Notes: generated by a model from the letters alone, not told the origin. 8,752 nucleotides of DNA from Streptosporangiaceae bacterium (GCA_030045175.1 JASIBM010000343.1:1-8752); one strand, 5' to 3'; counted from the first letter of the stretch, positions 1 to 6,194 are shown. Program-made: numbers and translations.

Positions 1-2
1 CC

Positions 3-500
3 AGGCCGGACCCATTAAGGTTCAGCAGCGCCCAGCACTTCCTGCTGACCGACAGCGCGAAGATGTCGCTCGATCTTGGCCGAGAGGTTGAAGATGCCGG
101 TCACGGCCCGAACGGCCCGAACGGCCTGCCGTCCTGCTACAACCTCACCCAGAACGTGAACGTCGATGTCACCGCGATGGACAACTTCGCTTCCGGCACC
201 GTGACCAGCGACATTACCGCCATGCAGAACGACGTGGCGGTGATGAGGTCCGAGCGGGCCGATTTCGTGCACGACATCAACGACTTCGTCAATGACGGCG
301 TTCCTAGGCCGGCCTACGAGCCACTCACGATATCGGCGATCACGAAAGAGATCGATAATGCCGTAGCGGGCGCTGATACCACGATCATGGCCATCCAGGC
401 CGACCTCCGCGCGGCGCACACCGCGGCAGGCAAGCTCGCGACCGGCGCTTGCGTCGGTGACGCACCGAGCAGCGCGCCGGCGATCCCGCTCGTGCACTAG
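3..500 (+). CDS. Unrecognised protein, C-terminal part (5' end outside window)
   Basis: The reading frame is open from the window's left edge to a TAG at 498-500, so the true start is probably upstream. An internal ATG at 63 has only a weak purine stretch before it. About 165 residues are visible. Third codon positions are overwhelmingly G or C, which supports real coding on this strand. Short of the left edge there is a small 9-bp tandem repeat (two copies at 104-121) encoding GPNGPNG. The middle part has a regular pattern of hydrophobic, Asp and Thr residues (for example DVTAMDNF, DITAMQNDVAVM) that looks like amphipathic helices. Two cysteines are present, in LPSCYN and TGACVG. The C-terminus is Ala/Ser/Pro-rich. 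No catalytic motif or membrane segment is visible. It could be the tail of an exported or lipid-anchored protein, but the N-terminus needed to judge that is missing. It converges on the next gene with a 34-bp gap. Confidence 0.7.
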   Translation, partial: RPDPLRFSSAQHFLLTDSAKMSLDLGREVEDAGHGPNGPNGLPSCYNLTQNVNVDVTAMDNFASGTVTSDITAMQNDVAVMRSERADFVHDINDFVNDGVPRPAYEPLTISAITKEIDNAVAGADTTIMAIQADLRAAHTAAGKLATGACVGDAPSSAPAIPLVH

Positions 501-534
501 ACGCGGCCCGCCTGGGACCGCCGCTGCCACAAGC

Positions 535-1464
535 TCACCGGGCGGAGTAGCAAGCGCTGCGAACCTGACGGCCGGTGGTGCTGCCTGACCGCGTGTGCAT
601 GGCTTCGCAGGAGGCCGGCTTGCCACGGCCAGAATTGCCCGGGTTGTCGCTGGCCGGCACCTGCTGGCGCAGGGCCAACGTGGCGATCGATACGGTGAAG
701 GCCGCGGCGTGCGCCGCCGCGATGTGCTGCCACCCCGCCGCGTCAGCGGTGTTCTTGCGCGTGTCGGCCTGGTCGCTGATGCCGCGCACGCTGAGTGCGG
801 GCAAGGCCTGGTTGAGGTGCGCCGCGTGGGCGATTCCCGCGCTTTCCATCTCGACCGCCGCGGCGTCGTCGTAAGTACCGCGGAGCTGGGCGACCAGCGA
901 CGTGCCTGTGGCGGTGAGGATGACTTCGCCGGAGGCAATCGGCTTGAAGTGCACCACCGGTGGCCGGCCGGCAACGGGCCCCTGGCCTTGGGGGTCCTGC
1001 GGGAGCAGGCGCGTCCAGGCCCTGGTCCGCGCGACATGCCGGGCGAGTTGTTCTAGCTCGTGTGAAGGGTGCCAGGCCCGGGGGCGGGTCAGGAAGCCGT
1101 CGTCGTGCTCACGGCCGCTGTGGATCGCGTAGATCTTGGTCGCGACCACGACGTCGCCCAGCGCGATGTCGTCCTTGAGGCCACCTGCCACGCCAGCGAA
1201 CAGCAGCGCGCGGGGCCGGAACATCGCGATCGCCCGCTCGGTCAGGACCGCGGCGCCGATGTTGCCCTCGCCGGTTATGGCGAGGGCAACCGTGCCGGCG
1301 GCACCTGGCAGCTTGCCCACCTCAAACAGCGTCCCTGCCGGGTGCAACCGCGTGCGAGTGTCCTCCAGGTACCTGCGAACCGCCTGGTACTCCAGGTCGA
1401 GCGCGGTCAGCAGGACAATTGTGCTCATGAGCCGGCCGGGCTGGGTGCCGCTAGAGTTTGCCAT
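535..1464 (-). CDS. Nucleoside phosphorylase/nucleosidase-fold protein (PNP_UDP_1 superfamily, MTAN-like, effector type)
   Basis: The protein has 309 residues and probably cleaves an N-glycosidic bond in a nucleoside or nucleotide. Family marks line up with 5'-methylthioadenosine/S-adenosylhomocysteine nucleosidase (MTAN): LTALDLEYQAV at 19-29 (E25 sits where E. coli MTAN has its Glu12), the phosphate/ribose loop FAGVAGGL at 89-96, nucleoside-binding VEMES at 204-208, and RGISDQAD at 227-234 with the likely catalytic acid D231. The N-terminal wording, the long insert at 115-175 and the ending DAAGWQHIAAAHAAAF are closer to the PNP domains used as effectors in bacterial conflict proteins than to housekeeping MTAN; this is from memory of the families. 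Residues 270-309 are a low-complexity tail. The ATG at 1464 has a good ribosome site (AGGAAGG, 9-nt spacer). ATG 1428, giving MSTIVLLTA, is an alternative without a good site. It stands alone, without a partner NTPase or sensor gene, so the substrate is unknown. Confidence 0.85.
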   Translation of the reverse strand: MANSSGTQPGRLMSTIVLLTALDLEYQAVRRYLEDTRTRLHPAGTLFEVGKLPGAAGTVALAITGEGNIGAAVLTERAIAMFRPRALLFAGVAGGLKDDIALGDVVVATKIYAIHSGREHDDGFLTRPRAWHPSHELEQLARHVARTRAWTRLLPQDPQGQGPVAGRPPVVHFKPIASGEVILTATGTSLVAQLRGTYDDAAAVEMESAGIAHAAHLNQALPALSVRGISDQADTRKNTADAAGWQHIAAAHAAAFTVSIATLALRQQVPASDNPGNSGRGKPASCEAMHTRSGSTTGRQVRSACYSAR

Positions 1465-1473
1465 GGTTTCATG

Positions 1474-1480
1474 CCTTCCT
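1474..1480 (-). promoter_or_regulatory. Ribosome binding site deciding the nucleosidase start
   Basis: AGGAAGG on the minus strand lies 9 nt before the ATG at 1464. The alternative ATG at 1428 has no comparable purine run in front of it, so this site favours the longer protein with the MANSSGTQPGRL leader. Confidence 0.6.
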
Positions 1481-1492
1481 GCGCGCCTAGGG

Positions 1493-1524
1493 CCCGCCGG
1501 GCGGCCATTCCGGCCCTCGGCGGG
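1493..1524. other. Strong GC hairpin/inverted repeat upstream of the nucleosidase gene
   Basis: Arms CCCGCCG (1493-1499) and CGGCGGG (1518-1524) are exact reverse complements. Inside them GGCC (1502-1505) pairs with GGCC (1511-1514) around the loop ATTCC. The element begins about 28 bp before the nucleosidase start and would fall in its leader RNA or promoter. There is no T tract on either side, so a classical terminator is unlikely. It could be an attenuator, an operator or simply a GC-rich dyad. Confidence 0.4.
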
Positions 1525-1548
1525 TCGGCCTGTCCTAGTCGGCCTGTC
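1524..1548. repeat. 11-bp direct repeat, two copies
   Basis: GTCGGCCTGTC occurs at 1524-1534 and again at 1538-1548, 14 bp apart, next to the GC hairpin in the divergent intergenic region. It could be a pair of protein-binding half-sites or a small duplication. No known regulator motif is recognised. Confidence 0.4.
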
Positions 1549-1580
1549 TCAAGGTAAGCAGCAAAAACGCATGACATCCA

Positions 1581-1622
1581 TGAGGAAAGCTCACATGAGA
1601 ACCCACGGCTTGAAGACGTGGG
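1581..1622 (+). mobile_element. Possible remnant of an IS200/IS605-type element end (two small hairpins)
   Basis: Two hairpins lie 8 nt apart: TGAG-GAAAG-CTCA (1581-1593) and CCCACG (1602-1607) with CGTGGG (1617-1622) around the loop GCTTGAAGA. A single change (A1616 to C) would extend the second stem by one more G-C pair and join it to an inner CT/AG pairing. CCCACGGCTTGAAG followed by its complement is a form I associate with the terminal hairpins of IS200/IS605 and TnpB-type elements. No tnpA or tnpB coding is present around it, so at most this is a solitary or decayed end. The resemblance is from memory and was not searched. Confidence 0.3.
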
Positions 1623-1685
1623 CTGAGCGACATCGGCCTGCCGGTAGGCTTGGTTGGCGTGACCAGGCCACCACAGCGGGCGAGC

Positions 1686-2210
1686 ATGTTCATTGATCGC
1701 GGCTCCGACCCCCGCGAGGGCGGCTTGCACCAGGGCGACGAGCGAGCGACGCTAACCGAGTTCCTGCGCTGCCAGCGGCTGACATTGCAAGTGAAGTGCG
1801 ACGGGCTGGACGCCGGGCAACTAGCCCGCCGCGCCGTGCAGCCATCCACGATGTCGCTGCTCGGCCTCGTCCGGCACATGGCCGAGGTCGAACGCGCCTG
1901 GTTCCAGCGCCGGTTCGCCGGGCTTGACGCACCATGGCGCTACAAGACCGAGGCAGATGCGGACGCTGACTTTAACGGGGCGGCGCCCGACCAGGCGGTC
2001 GTCGAGGCGGCCTGGGCGGCGTGGCACGACGAGGTCGCGTTCGCCGAGCAGTTCACCCGTGACCACGACCTGGGCTTCGTGGGCCGCGACTCCGACGGCG
2101 AGCCGATCTCGCTGCGCGAGTTGCTCGTGCACATGATCGAGGAGTACGCCCGCCACAACGGCCACGCCGACTTGCTCCGCGAGTGCATCGACGGCCGCGT
2201 CGGCCAGTAA
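1686..2210 (+). CDS. DinB-family protein, DUF664 type (metal-binding four-helix bundle)
   Basis: This 174-residue protein matches the DUF664 branch of the DinB/YfiT-like superfamily in length and pattern. The helix LTEFLRCQRLTLQVKCDGLDAGQLARRAVQPSTMSLLGLVRHMAEVERAWF is followed by a variable middle and then LLVHMIEEYARHNGHADLLRECIDG. The presumed metal-ligand histidines are H64 in LVRHMAEVE, H149 in LVHMIEE, and H157 or H160 in ARHNGH. Known members of the superfamily bind a divalent metal and some use mycothiol or bacillithiol as thiol cofactor, so a thiol-transferase or detoxification role is possible, though nothing here proves the substrate. The ATG at 1686 is chosen because the family-like region begins about 15 residues later. 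In-frame TTG 1650 and GTG 1659 would add up to 12 residues. The ribosome site is weak (GCGGGCGAG) in every case. It converges on the next gene 24 bp away. Confidence 0.87.
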   Translation: MFIDRGSDPREGGLHQGDERATLTEFLRCQRLTLQVKCDGLDAGQLARRAVQPSTMSLLGLVRHMAEVERAWFQRRFAGLDAPWRYKTEADADADFNGAAPDQAVVEAAWAAWHDEVAFAEQFTRDHDLGFVGRDSDGEPISLRELLVHMIEEYARHNGHADLLRECIDGRVGQ

Positions 2211-2234
2211 GCGGCTACCGGCCGACCGACAGGT

Positions 2235-3080
2235 TCAGCCTCTGGTGATCAGCGCGGTGGTGATCGCGGCGTCGACCGAGCTGGCTGAGCAGTTGTTTAC
2301 CTGCAGCTTGCCGCCGAATCCCTGCGGGGGCTGTACTACCGCCACGGCCGAGAACATCCGGTGCGCGTGGGCGTGACCGACGGCGATGGTGAACCTGCCC
2401 GTCTTCAGCTGGTCCGGGCTGGCGTGGGATATCTGGACCCGGGTGCTGCTGGATGTTGTCACGCGAATCCGGGTTCCGCTGGCGGTGACGAGGGTGAAGC
2501 CAGCGGCGCTGGCGTCGGCTACTGTCCCCAGGGCGCCGGCGATGCCAGGCGGCGTCGCCAGCTTGTACCGTCCGCTTGGCGAGGGCAATCCGATGATGAC
2601 GGTCTGGGCGGAGATCACCGAAGCGGCGCGGTGACCTAGCGCAAGGACGGCGGACCCGTTGGTGATGTCGCCCAGCGGCGCTGCGGACACCATCACCATG
2701 GTGGACGCCGTCGTGGTCACGGTCACCAGCTGGCCCGAGGCGGTCTTGATAACTAGGGTGGTGCCCCTCACTCGCCTGAGTGTCCCCGCGGCCCGCCTGA
2801 GCCAGGCGCACCCGTGGACCGCGGTCAGGGCCGACGCCGTGGTGCTAGTCCCGCGCGCGCCGGGCGCGTGCCCGGTCACAGCAGCGCTCACCCCGTACCC
2901 GGCGCCGCCGATCAGCACGACAGCCGCCGCGGTGGCGGCCAGGATGACGCGTCGCTGCCGAGCGCGGCCGATGTTCTGGATCTGTGCTACCGACGGGCGC
3001 GGGCCCGCGGGAATAGCAGACACCGAGTCGTCCACTACCCGCAGCAGGTCGCTGTCGCTCATCGCATCGCTGCCGGTCAT
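2235..3080 (-). CDS. Single-pass membrane protein with two DUF5666-like repeats, probable anti-sigma partner
   Basis: The protein has 281 residues. The N-terminal 45 residues (MSDSDLLRVVDDSVSAIPAG, then a basic stretch RARQRR) would be cytoplasmic. One transmembrane segment follows at about 45-67 (VILAATAAAVVLIGGAGYG). The outside part carries two related beta-rich units: GTLRRVRGTTLVIKTASG... at 99-131 and GTVADASAAGFTLVTASG... at 185-218, each ending in a Thr/Ser-rich strand. These resemble the DUF5666 fold. Two lone cysteines (C91, C264) could form an extracytoplasmic disulfide. The ATG start overlaps the sigma-factor stop by 4 bp (ATGA), so the two are translationally coupled. Gene order and topology suggest it restrains the sigma factor, but no HxxxCxxC zinc anti-sigma motif is present in the short cytoplasmic part, so that role is inferred. 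A second ATG at 3062 is a possible start. Confidence 0.8.
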   Translation of the reverse strand: MTGSDAMSDSDLLRVVDDSVSAIPAGPRPSVAQIQNIGRARQRRVILAATAAAVVLIGGAGYGVSAAVTGHAPGARGTSTTASALTAVHGCAWLRRAAGTLRRVRGTTLVIKTASGQLVTVTTTASTMVMVSAAPLGDITNGSAVLALGHRAASVISAQTVIIGLPSPSGRYKLATPPGIAGALGTVADASAAGFTLVTASGTRIRVTTSSSTRVQISHASPDQLKTGRFTIAVGHAHAHRMFSAVAVVQPPQGFGGKLQVNNCSASSVDAAITTALITRG

Positions 3081-3574
3081 TGCTCGACCTCCAAGGTTGT
3101 CGCAGGAAGTAGGTCCCGGCGCAGCGCCGCCGTCGCCCTGGCCAGGTGAACCCGCACCGTCGCGGGCGCGATGCCGAGCTGTGCCCCGATCCCGTCGCTG
3201 TCCAGGTCCAGGAAAACGCGCAGCGCGATCACCTCACGCTGCCGGCGCGGCAACCGCCACAGCACCCGCAGCACCGCAGCCTCCAGACCGCCGGCCTGGT
3301 CACCGGGAGCCGCCGCGTCGAAATCGGCCAGCGGCACTTCACGACCGCGGCGACCCCACCACGACACCCCGACGTTGAGCGCGGTCCGGACCACCCACGC
3401 GCGCGGGGACGGATGGCGGCTTACCCTCCCCCACGACCGCCACGCTCGCGCGAACGCCTCGGCCACCTGATCCTCGGCCTCCTGCGGGCTGCCAACCACC
3501 GCCAGCACCGCGCGCCGACACGGATCCCAGCTTGACTCGAAGAAGTCGGCGAACTCCACCTGCTCCTGGCCCAC
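3077..3574 (-). CDS. ECF-type RNA polymerase sigma factor
   Basis: This 165-residue protein has the two-domain build of group 4 (ECF) sigma factors. Region 2 spans about 8-77 (FADFFESSWDPCRRAVLAVVGSPQEAEDQVAEAFARAWRSWG, then SPRAWVVRTALNVGVSWW) and recognises the -10 element and core polymerase. Region 4 spans about 97-155, with LPRRQREVIALRVFLDLDSDGIGAQLGIAPATVRVHLARATAALRRDL forming the -35-binding helix-turn-helix at about 126-147. No C-terminal extension such as a SnoaL-like domain is present. It starts with GTG at 3574; the preceding GGGG is about 11 nt away, so initiation may be weak. Its stop (3077-3079) overlaps the start of the downstream membrane-protein gene, giving a sigma/regulator operon. 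The signal and regulon cannot be told from the sequence. I could not identify a convincing self-type promoter upstream. Confidence 0.92.
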   Translation of the reverse strand: MGQEQVEFADFFESSWDPCRRAVLAVVGSPQEAEDQVAEAFARAWRSWGRVSRHPSPRAWVVRTALNVGVSWWGRRGREVPLADFDAAAPGDQAGGLEAAVLRVLWRLPRRQREVIALRVFLDLDSDGIGAQLGIAPATVRVHLARATAALRRDLLPATTLEVEQ

Positions 3575-3671
3575 ACTCAGTTAACCCCGGTCAGCCCCCG
3601 AAGTGCTTACACGCCGACCGCAGCAGCCAGCACCACAGGCCGGTTACGCCAATGGTGATCTTGCGACACCG

Positions 3672-3686
3672 GCCGGTGAAGCCGGC
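3672..3686 (-). terminator. Weak hairpin after proS, possible terminator
   Basis: In the 137-bp gap between the proS stop (3712) and the sigma start (3574), GCCGG (3672-3676) and CCGGC (3682-3686) pair around the loop TGAAG. There is no T tract downstream on the minus strand, so it is at best a GC-type actinobacterial terminator. The rest of the gap must carry the sigma operon's promoter, but no clear -35/-10 pair was seen. Confidence 0.25.
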
Positions 3687-3711
3687 GCCGAGAACAGACG
3701 CCATCGGCCGG

Positions 3712-5151
3712 CTAATACGCGCGTCCGAAGATCAGCCGCTTCCCGTACGCGGACCTTTGACCGCACCGAACGCACCTGCCTTCCGCCGCCGCGCCTTCAG
3801 CCGGAATGCATCGCGGGGTGGCCGAAGTGGCGGCCTTGATGTCGTCCTCGCACTCGGGCCTGCCGCAGTGGAAAGCCAGCGCCCAGCCCGTCTTGACTGC
3901 CTCGGTGAACTCCGCCCACGAGTTCACCGTGACCGTGCGGGAATCCCTGAAGTCCGTCGCCCGCCGCAGCAGCAGGGCTTGCATCGCGATTAGCTCACGC
4001 TCGAGCCGGTCGGGCGCCGAGTCGAGTGACACCTGCGACTTGCCCTCGCCAAGCCGGGTGGACATCAGCGCGGAGCCCTCGGCCAGGTCACGGGGGCCGA
4101 GCTCAAGCCGGACCGGCACGCCGCGCAGCTCCCAGTCGTTGAACTTGAAGCCGGGGGAAAGCTGGGGCCGGTCGTCCACATGCGCGCGGATGCCCGCCTG
4201 GCGGAGCCGGCCGGCCAGTTCCATGGCCGGGGCAAGCACCTGCTCGGCCTGGTCGCCGCGGCCGATCGGCACGATCACCACCTGGTAAGGAGCGAGCAGC
4301 GGGGGAAGGACGAGGCCCTTGTCGTCACCGTGCGTCATGATCACGCCCCCGACCATCCGGGTGCTCATGCCCCACGACGTGGTGTGGCAGTACTCCAGCT
4401 CGCCGCTTTGCGCCGTGTACTGGATGCCGAACGCCCTGGCGAAGTTCGTGCCCATGTAGTGTGACGTGCCGGACTGAAGGGCGCGCCCGTCGCGCATCAT
4501 GCCCTCGACCGTGTACGTTCGCTGCGCGCCAGGGAACCGCTCTCCCGGGGTCTTCTCGCCGTCAATCACCGGCATGGCGGCGATCTCCCTGGCGACCTGC
4601 GCGTATATGTCGAGCGCGAGCAGTGTCTCCAGCATCGCGCCGGCCTCGTCGGCGTGCGCGGTGTGGCCCTCCTGCCACAAGAACTCGGTCGTGCGCAAGA
4701 ACATCCGCGGCCGCATCTCCCAGCGGACCACGTTCGCCCACTGGTTCAGCAGCAACGGCAGGTCCCGGTGCGAGCCGATCCACCTGGCCATCATCTCGCC
4801 GATGACAGTCTCCGACGTGGGCCGGACGACCAGTGGCTCTTCGAGCTCCTTGCCACCCGCGTGGGTGACCACGGCGAGCTCGGGCGAGAAACCCTCGACG
4901 TGCTCCGCTTCGCGCTGCAGGTAACCCTGCGGGATCAGCAGCGGGAAATAGGCGTTGTCGTGACCGGTCTCCTTGATCCGCCGGTCGATCTCGGCCTGCA
5001 GCAGCTCCCAGATCCGGTAGCCGTAGGGGCGGATCACCATCGTGCCCCTGACCGGTCCCCGGTCCACGAGCTCAGCTTTGAAGACGAGCTCGTTGTACCA
5101 GGCCGAGAAGTCCTCGCTCTGCGGAGTCACTCCGCGCTCGTCCCGCGCCAC
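3712..5151 (-). CDS. proS: Prolyl-tRNA synthetase, archaeal/eukaryote-like (Thermus) type
   Basis: The enzyme charges tRNA-Pro with proline using ATP, in the cytoplasm. Its 479 residues align along the whole length with Thermus thermophilus ProRS (recalled at 477 residues). It lacks the editing insertion of bacterial-type ProRS. Visible marks: motif 1 (RPYGYRIWELLQAEIDRRI, 41-59), the TXE-loop PTSETVIGE (111-119), motif 2 (RWEMRPRMFLRTTEF, 143-157), GTSHYMGTNFARAF (228-241), motif 3 region (MTHGDDKGLVLPP, 272-284), the anticodon-binding domain from about 289, and a C-terminal zinc domain with C429, C434, C460 and C463. The chain ends in tyrosine (Y479), as in the Thermus enzyme whose C-terminal Tyr reaches the active site. 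Odd point: residue 285 is Leu where I recall Arg or Lys (PPR/K) in relatives. GTG 5151 fits the Thermus N-terminus (MAKEKGLTPQ) and a TAG lies just upstream in frame. The ribosome site is poor. It may be the sole ProRS or a second copy. Confidence 0.96.
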   Translation of the reverse strand: MARDERGVTPQSEDFSAWYNELVFKAELVDRGPVRGTMVIRPYGYRIWELLQAEIDRRIKETGHDNAYFPLLIPQGYLQREAEHVEGFSPELAVVTHAGGKELEEPLVVRPTSETVIGEMMARWIGSHRDLPLLLNQWANVVRWEMRPRMFLRTTEFLWQEGHTAHADEAGAMLETLLALDIYAQVAREIAAMPVIDGEKTPGERFPGAQRTYTVEGMMRDGRALQSGTSHYMGTNFARAFGIQYTAQSGELEYCHTTSWGMSTRMVGGVIMTHGDDKGLVLPPLLAPYQVVIVPIGRGDQAEQVLAPAMELAGRLRQAGIRAHVDDRPQLSPGFKFNDWELRGVPVRLELGPRDLAEGSALMSTRLGEGKSQVSLDSAPDRLERELIAMQALLLRRATDFRDSRTVTVNSWAEFTEAVKTGWALAFHCGRPECEDDIKAATSATPRCIPAEGAAAEGRCVRCGQRSAYGKRLIFGRAY

Positions 5152-5252
5152 ACGCAGAGGCTACTGCGCTGCCGGCCTAGCGCGGCCCCGGCCGACCGAG
5201 ATCTAGTCTCATGGGTCACTTGGTTATCTCACATCACGAGCCATGATCATTC

Positions 5253-5270
5253 TCGCCAGATGAATGGCGA
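5253..5270. promoter_or_regulatory. Inverted repeat TCGCCA-N6-TGGCGA, possible operator upstream of proS
   Basis: Perfect 6-bp arms TCGCCA (5253-5258) and TGGCGA (5265-5270) flank a 6-nt centre (GATGAA), about 100 bp before the proS start. The centre-to-centre geometry suits a dimeric DNA-binding protein, and the hairpin lacks a T tract. No regulator is assigned. Confidence 0.35.
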
Positions 5271-5333
5271 ATTGGTCCGATTATTCCGGGTGAAGGGCAC
5301 ATTGACCAGGGACGACGGACCTGGGCTCGATGG

Positions 5334-5351
5334 CCGATTCGGGTTAATCGG
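5334..5351. terminator. Hairpin CCGATT/AATCGG after the DUF4386 gene
   Basis: CCGATT (5334-5339) and AATCGG (5346-5351) form a 6-bp stem with the loop CGGGTT, about 55 bp past the DUF4386 stop codon on the minus strand. There is no T tract on that strand after the stem. A third copy of CCGATT at 5277-5282 suggests it could be a binding site instead. It is a weak terminator candidate. Confidence 0.25.
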
Positions 5352-5406
5352 ATAAAACGCTCAGGGGTTGAGCTGGCCGGGAGACGAGGCCACGAGACCG
5401 GCGCAG

Positions 5407-6171
5407 TCATCCGGTGCTGGCGATGACGCTGGCTGCCTGCTGGTGCCAGCGGCCAGGATTGAGGCCGACGATGATGAGCCAGAGCAAGAGGACAGGCTCG
5501 CCGATCACATCGGGAGCGAGGTAGTACGGGTAGAGGTAGCTGGCCAGCGGCGGTACGAGGAGGACGAGGTAGCAGAGCCCGGCGCCCGCCGCGAGGACGC
5601 CGACGATCGTCGGGATGAAGGTCGACCTGACGATCAGGTAGCCGATCATGGCGAGCCAGAGCCCGAAGAAGACCAGGTAGATGTCGAAGGCCTGCATGTT
5701 CAGTTTGAGGAACGCAAGCGCCAGCGCGTCCCGCTGCCTGACGGTGAAGACGTCCAGGTAGCGGCCGCCTCGCAAGATCAGCAGCGGAGCGACCTGGAAC
5801 AGGGCGGCTCCTGCTTGAACGGCTGCCGCAACGAGGCTGACGGCCGCGGCGACCAGCGAAAGCGTCCGGCCGGCCGGCTTGAACAGCTCGTAGAACAGAA
5901 CGATGTAGACGACGTGGCAGGCCACCGCGACCAGCGCGGCGGCGAATCCGGACCACATGAGCGGCTGGTGGGTGAGCACGCTGGCGGCCGTGGCGGCGCC
6001 ATTGCCTGACACCGTGACCTGGCTGACCACATGGATGGCGCCGAACGCAGACGCGCCGCCCTCGATCGCGTACAAGACGCCGGCCGTCCGGGCCCTGGCG
6101 CGGGGACCGAGGTAGCTCTTCGCCCCAGGCTGGGCGCCCAACCGTGTTCTGGGCTGCTGGCTAACATCCAT
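5407..6171 (-). CDS. DUF4386-family multi-pass membrane protein
   Basis: This 254-residue integral membrane protein of unknown function has about six hydrophobic segments, near 28-50, 73-95, 103-133, 160-182, 186-208 and 220-236, behind a basic N-terminal tail. The pattern RTAGVLYAIEGGA, then an early periplasmic stretch with GAATAASVLTHQPLMWSGFAAALVAVACHVVYIVLFYELFKPAGRTLSLVAAAVSLVAAAVQ, then FDIYLVFFGLWLAMIGYLIVRSTFIPTIVGVLAAGAGLCYL, is what I know from DUF4386 proteins, which often sit next to regulators. The ATG at 6171 is well supported by GGGAGG with a 6-nt spacer. The same frame stays open far upstream to 7110, but that part is antisense to the LuxR gene and is not believed. It is divergent from the LuxR regulator across 114 bp, which makes it a plausible target of that regulator. 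No enzymatic motif is visible. Confidence 0.85.
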   Translation of the reverse strand: MDVSQQPRTRLGAQPGAKSYLGPRARARTAGVLYAIEGGASAFGAIHVVSQVTVSGNGAATAASVLTHQPLMWSGFAAALVAVACHVVYIVLFYELFKPAGRTLSLVAAAVSLVAAAVQAGAALFQVAPLLILRGGRYLDVFTVRQRDALALAFLKLNMQAFDIYLVFFGLWLAMIGYLIVRSTFIPTIVGVLAAGAGLCYLVLLVPPLASYLYPYYLAPDVIGEPVLLLWLIIVGLNPGRWHQQAASVIASTG

Positions 6172-6177
6172 GACTTG

Positions 6178-6183
6178 CCTCCC
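6178..6183 (-). promoter_or_regulatory. Ribosome binding site fixing the DUF4386 start
   Basis: GGGAGG on the minus strand, 6 nt before ATG 6171, is the best ribosome site in the central part of the window. It decides against the much longer upstream extension of this open frame. Confidence 0.75.
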
Positions 6184-6194
6184 GGATGGCCAGG

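Larger units (their letters stand above)
5152..5406. other. 255-bp intergenic spacer upstream of proS, relatively AT-rich, with three small dyads
   Basis: No gene is supported here. The stretch 5211-5300 is clearly richer in A and T than its surroundings. A 13-bp dyad GAGA-TCTAG-TCTC lies at 5198-5210. On the minus strand it contains TAGATC, a possible but poor -10 for proS with no convincing -35. The palindrome ATGATCAT is at 5243-5250. Two stronger inverted repeats are listed separately. The proS promoter must lie here because the DUF4386 gene ends at 5407 in the same orientation, unless the two are co-transcribed. Confidence 0.4.

Noticed and set aside
15..1037. 340-codon minus-strand open frame across the left-end gene and the nucleosidase
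   Set aside because: The translation is Arg/Pro/Ala-rich with no family features, and it overlaps two better-supported genes in other frames.
2659..3378. 239-codon plus-strand open frame across the sigma/membrane-protein pair
   Set aside because: The translation is Pro/Arg/Ala-rich low complexity, while the minus strand holds clear sigma and DUF5666-like proteins.
1686..3574. The idea that the nucleosidase, DinB and sigma genes form one defence operon
   Set aside because: They lie on alternating strands with convergent or divergent junctions, so they are not co-transcribed.
5152..5406. T-box or other tRNA-sensing leader for proS
   Set aside because: No specifier-loop or antiterminator features (such as the T-box consensus) were seen, and the distance and structure do not fit.
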